From the NCBI GenBank assembly GCA_945938055.1, contig CAMEUH010000035.1, positions 1 to 14,811 on the forward strand: a stretch of DNA of 14,811 nt, read 5' to 3'. Source of the DNA: an uncultured Eubacteriaceae bacterium. Its GTDB lineage: Bacteria; Bacillota; Clostridia; Lachnospirales; Lachnospiraceae. Within the stretch, counting starts at the first letter, position 1; each line of letters starts with the position of its first letter. Under the pieces are notes generated by a model. That model did no database searches, was not told the DNA's origin, and saw only the letters and a list, made by a program, of their open reading frames with translations. Made by a program: the position numbers and the translations under genes. Shown piece by piece: positions 13,803-14,811 of this stretch.

Positions 13803-14811
13803 CTAATCTCGGTAATACAAATCCCTTGTATAAACCTTTTCCTTTACATCCTTTAAATCCTCATGAAAACGATTGGCAACAATTACATCCGAAATCATTT
13901 TAAAATCATCCAGCTTATGAATGACCTGATTTCCGCAAAATTCATTTTCTGCAATGGTCGGCTCAAAAATTACCATCTTTACACCGGCCTCTTTTATCTT
14001 ATCCATGACCCCCTGTATGGAAGACTGGCGGAAATTATCGGAGTTTGTCTTCATCGTCAGACGATAGATTCCCACAACCTCCGGCTTTTTCTCAAGAATT
14101 TTTGATGCAATATATTCTTTTCTTGTATTATTAGCTGCCACAATGGCTGTAATGATATCATTCGGTACATCCTTATAATTTGCAAGCAACTGTTTTGTAT
14201 CCTTCGGAAGACAATATCCGCCATATCCAAAAGATGGATTATTATAGTGATTTCCAATTCTTGGGTCGAGGCTCACACCATCAATGATTTGTGCCGCATT
14301 TAGCCCTTTTATCTCTGCATAGGTATCCAGTTCATTAAAAAATGCTACTCTCATGGCCAGATACGTATTGGCAAATAGCTTAATTGCCTCTGCCTCGGTA
14401 AAATTCGTAATAAGACAGGTAATATCTTTTTTAATGGCGCCTTCTTTCAAAAGGTTTGCAAATATTTCTGCCTTTTCTTTCAGAATCGGACTATCCAAAT
14501 CCGTTCCGACCACAATTCGTGACGGATAAAGATTATCATAAAGAGCTCTTCCCTCTCTTAAAAATTCCGGTGAGAAAATGATATTTGCTGTTTGAAATTT
14601 TTCTCTGACGGATTCTGTATAACCCACCGGTATGGTAGACTTAATAACCATGACAGCATCAGGTGCCATTTCCATGACCAGTTTAATCACTGCCTCTACT
14701 GAGGCTGTATTAAAATAATTCTTTTCCGTGTCATAATCGGTAGGTGTTGCAATAATGACATAATCCGCATCCCGATAGGCCTGTTCAGGATCTGTGGTTG
14801 CCCGCAGATTT
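13803..14811 (-). CDS. ugd: UDP-glucose 6-dehydrogenase, N-terminus cut by right edge
   Basis: The frame is open to the edge: 335 residues are visible, starting NLRATTDPEQAYRDADYVII, which is an internal part of the NAD-binding domain and not a start. The GTG at 14690 is internal. The enzyme oxidises UDP-glucose to UDP-glucuronate with two NAD+. Visible signatures: ATPTDYD, KSTIPVGYTE, IIFSPEFLREGRAL, and FGYGGYCLPKDT with the catalytic Cys (visible residue 200, codon at 14211-14213). The C-terminal UDP-binding domain has GIYRLTMKTNSDNFR. Similarity of these segments favours a UDP-glucose (HasB/Ugd) rather than a UDP-ManNAc dehydrogenase. About 65-70 residues are probably missing. It supplies glucuronate, or galacturonate after epimerisation, to the polymer. 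The stop is TAG. Confidence 0.93.
   Translation of the reverse strand, partial: NLRATTDPEQAYRDADYVIIATPTDYDTEKNYFNTASVEAVIKLVMEMAPDAVMVIKSTIPVGYTESVREKFQTANIIFSPEFLREGRALYDNLYPSRIVVGTDLDSPILKEKAEIFANLLKEGAIKKDITCLITNFTEAEAIKLFANTYLAMRVAFFNELDTYAEIKGLNAAQIIDGVSLDPRIGNHYNNPSFGYGGYCLPKDTKQLLANYKDVPNDIITAIVAANNTRKEYIASKILEKKPEVVGIYRLTMKTNSDNFRQSSIQGVMDKIKEAGVKMVIFEPTIAENEFCGNQVIHKLDDFKMISDVIVANRFHEDLKDVKEKVYTRDLYYRD

Noticed and set aside
13803..14690. Reading the GTG at 14690 as the real dehydrogenase start
   Set aside because: The frame continues to the right edge with conserved NAD-domain sequence (LRATTDPEQAYRDADYVI), so the gene is truncated rather than short.

Overview
The window looks like chromosomal DNA of an anaerobic Firmicute, most likely Lachnospiraceae or a close clostridial relative. 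The evidence is moderately AT-rich coding sequence, Gram-positive ribosome binding sites (AGGAGG or GGAGAG type), lipoproteins with short lipoboxes, and a DUF4358-type lipoprotein next to an SGNH hydrolase with a Thr/Glu/Pro-rich wall linker. No rRNA, tRNA, CRISPR array, transposase or phage gene was seen. Species-level placement is not possible from the sequence alone.

Layout, left to right. (1) 1-1840, minus strand: the start of a trigger-factor/FKBP-like lipoprotein running off the left edge, and a CbxX/SpoVK-type AAA+ ATPase with a TerB-like N-terminal part. (2) 1841-1984: a divergent promoter region with two extended -10 elements and an inverted repeat. (3) 1985-4380, plus strand: a tight three-gene run for exported proteins, namely an ApbE-type FMN transferase lipoprotein (TTG start), a membrane-anchored SGNH hydrolase and a DUF4358-like lipoprotein. 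(4) 4381-4475: a convergent, probably bidirectional terminator. (5) 4476-14811, minus strand: ten closely spaced genes, transcribed right to left, forming the end of a surface-polysaccharide locus. In transcription order these are UDP-glucose dehydrogenase (cut by the right edge), a membrane acyltransferase of the OafA/NolL type, a GtrB-like polyprenyl-phosphate glycosyltransferase, then (after a near-consensus promoter) an MBOAT acyltransferase, a VOC/epimerase-like protein, an AlgX-like SGNH protein, GDP-L-fucose synthase, a membrane-anchored metallo-beta-lactamase-fold hydrolase, an FkbH-type HAD protein and an acyl carrier protein.

The most interesting reading is functional. MBOAT + AlgX/DltD-like SGNH protein + dedicated carrier protein is the architecture of the Dlt (D-alanylation) pathway. 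The amino-acid-activating DltA is replaced here by an FkbH-type enzyme, whose characterised relatives load a glyceryl unit from 1,3-bisphosphoglycerate onto a carrier protein. The cassette is therefore a candidate Dlt-like system that decorates a (probably fucose- and uronate-containing) surface glycan with a glycolysis-derived glyceryl or related acyl group, with a VOC protein that could act on the acyl intermediate. This is inference from gene content. The convergent plus-strand operon, with its surface SGNH esterase-like protein, could be an accessory or remodelling partner.
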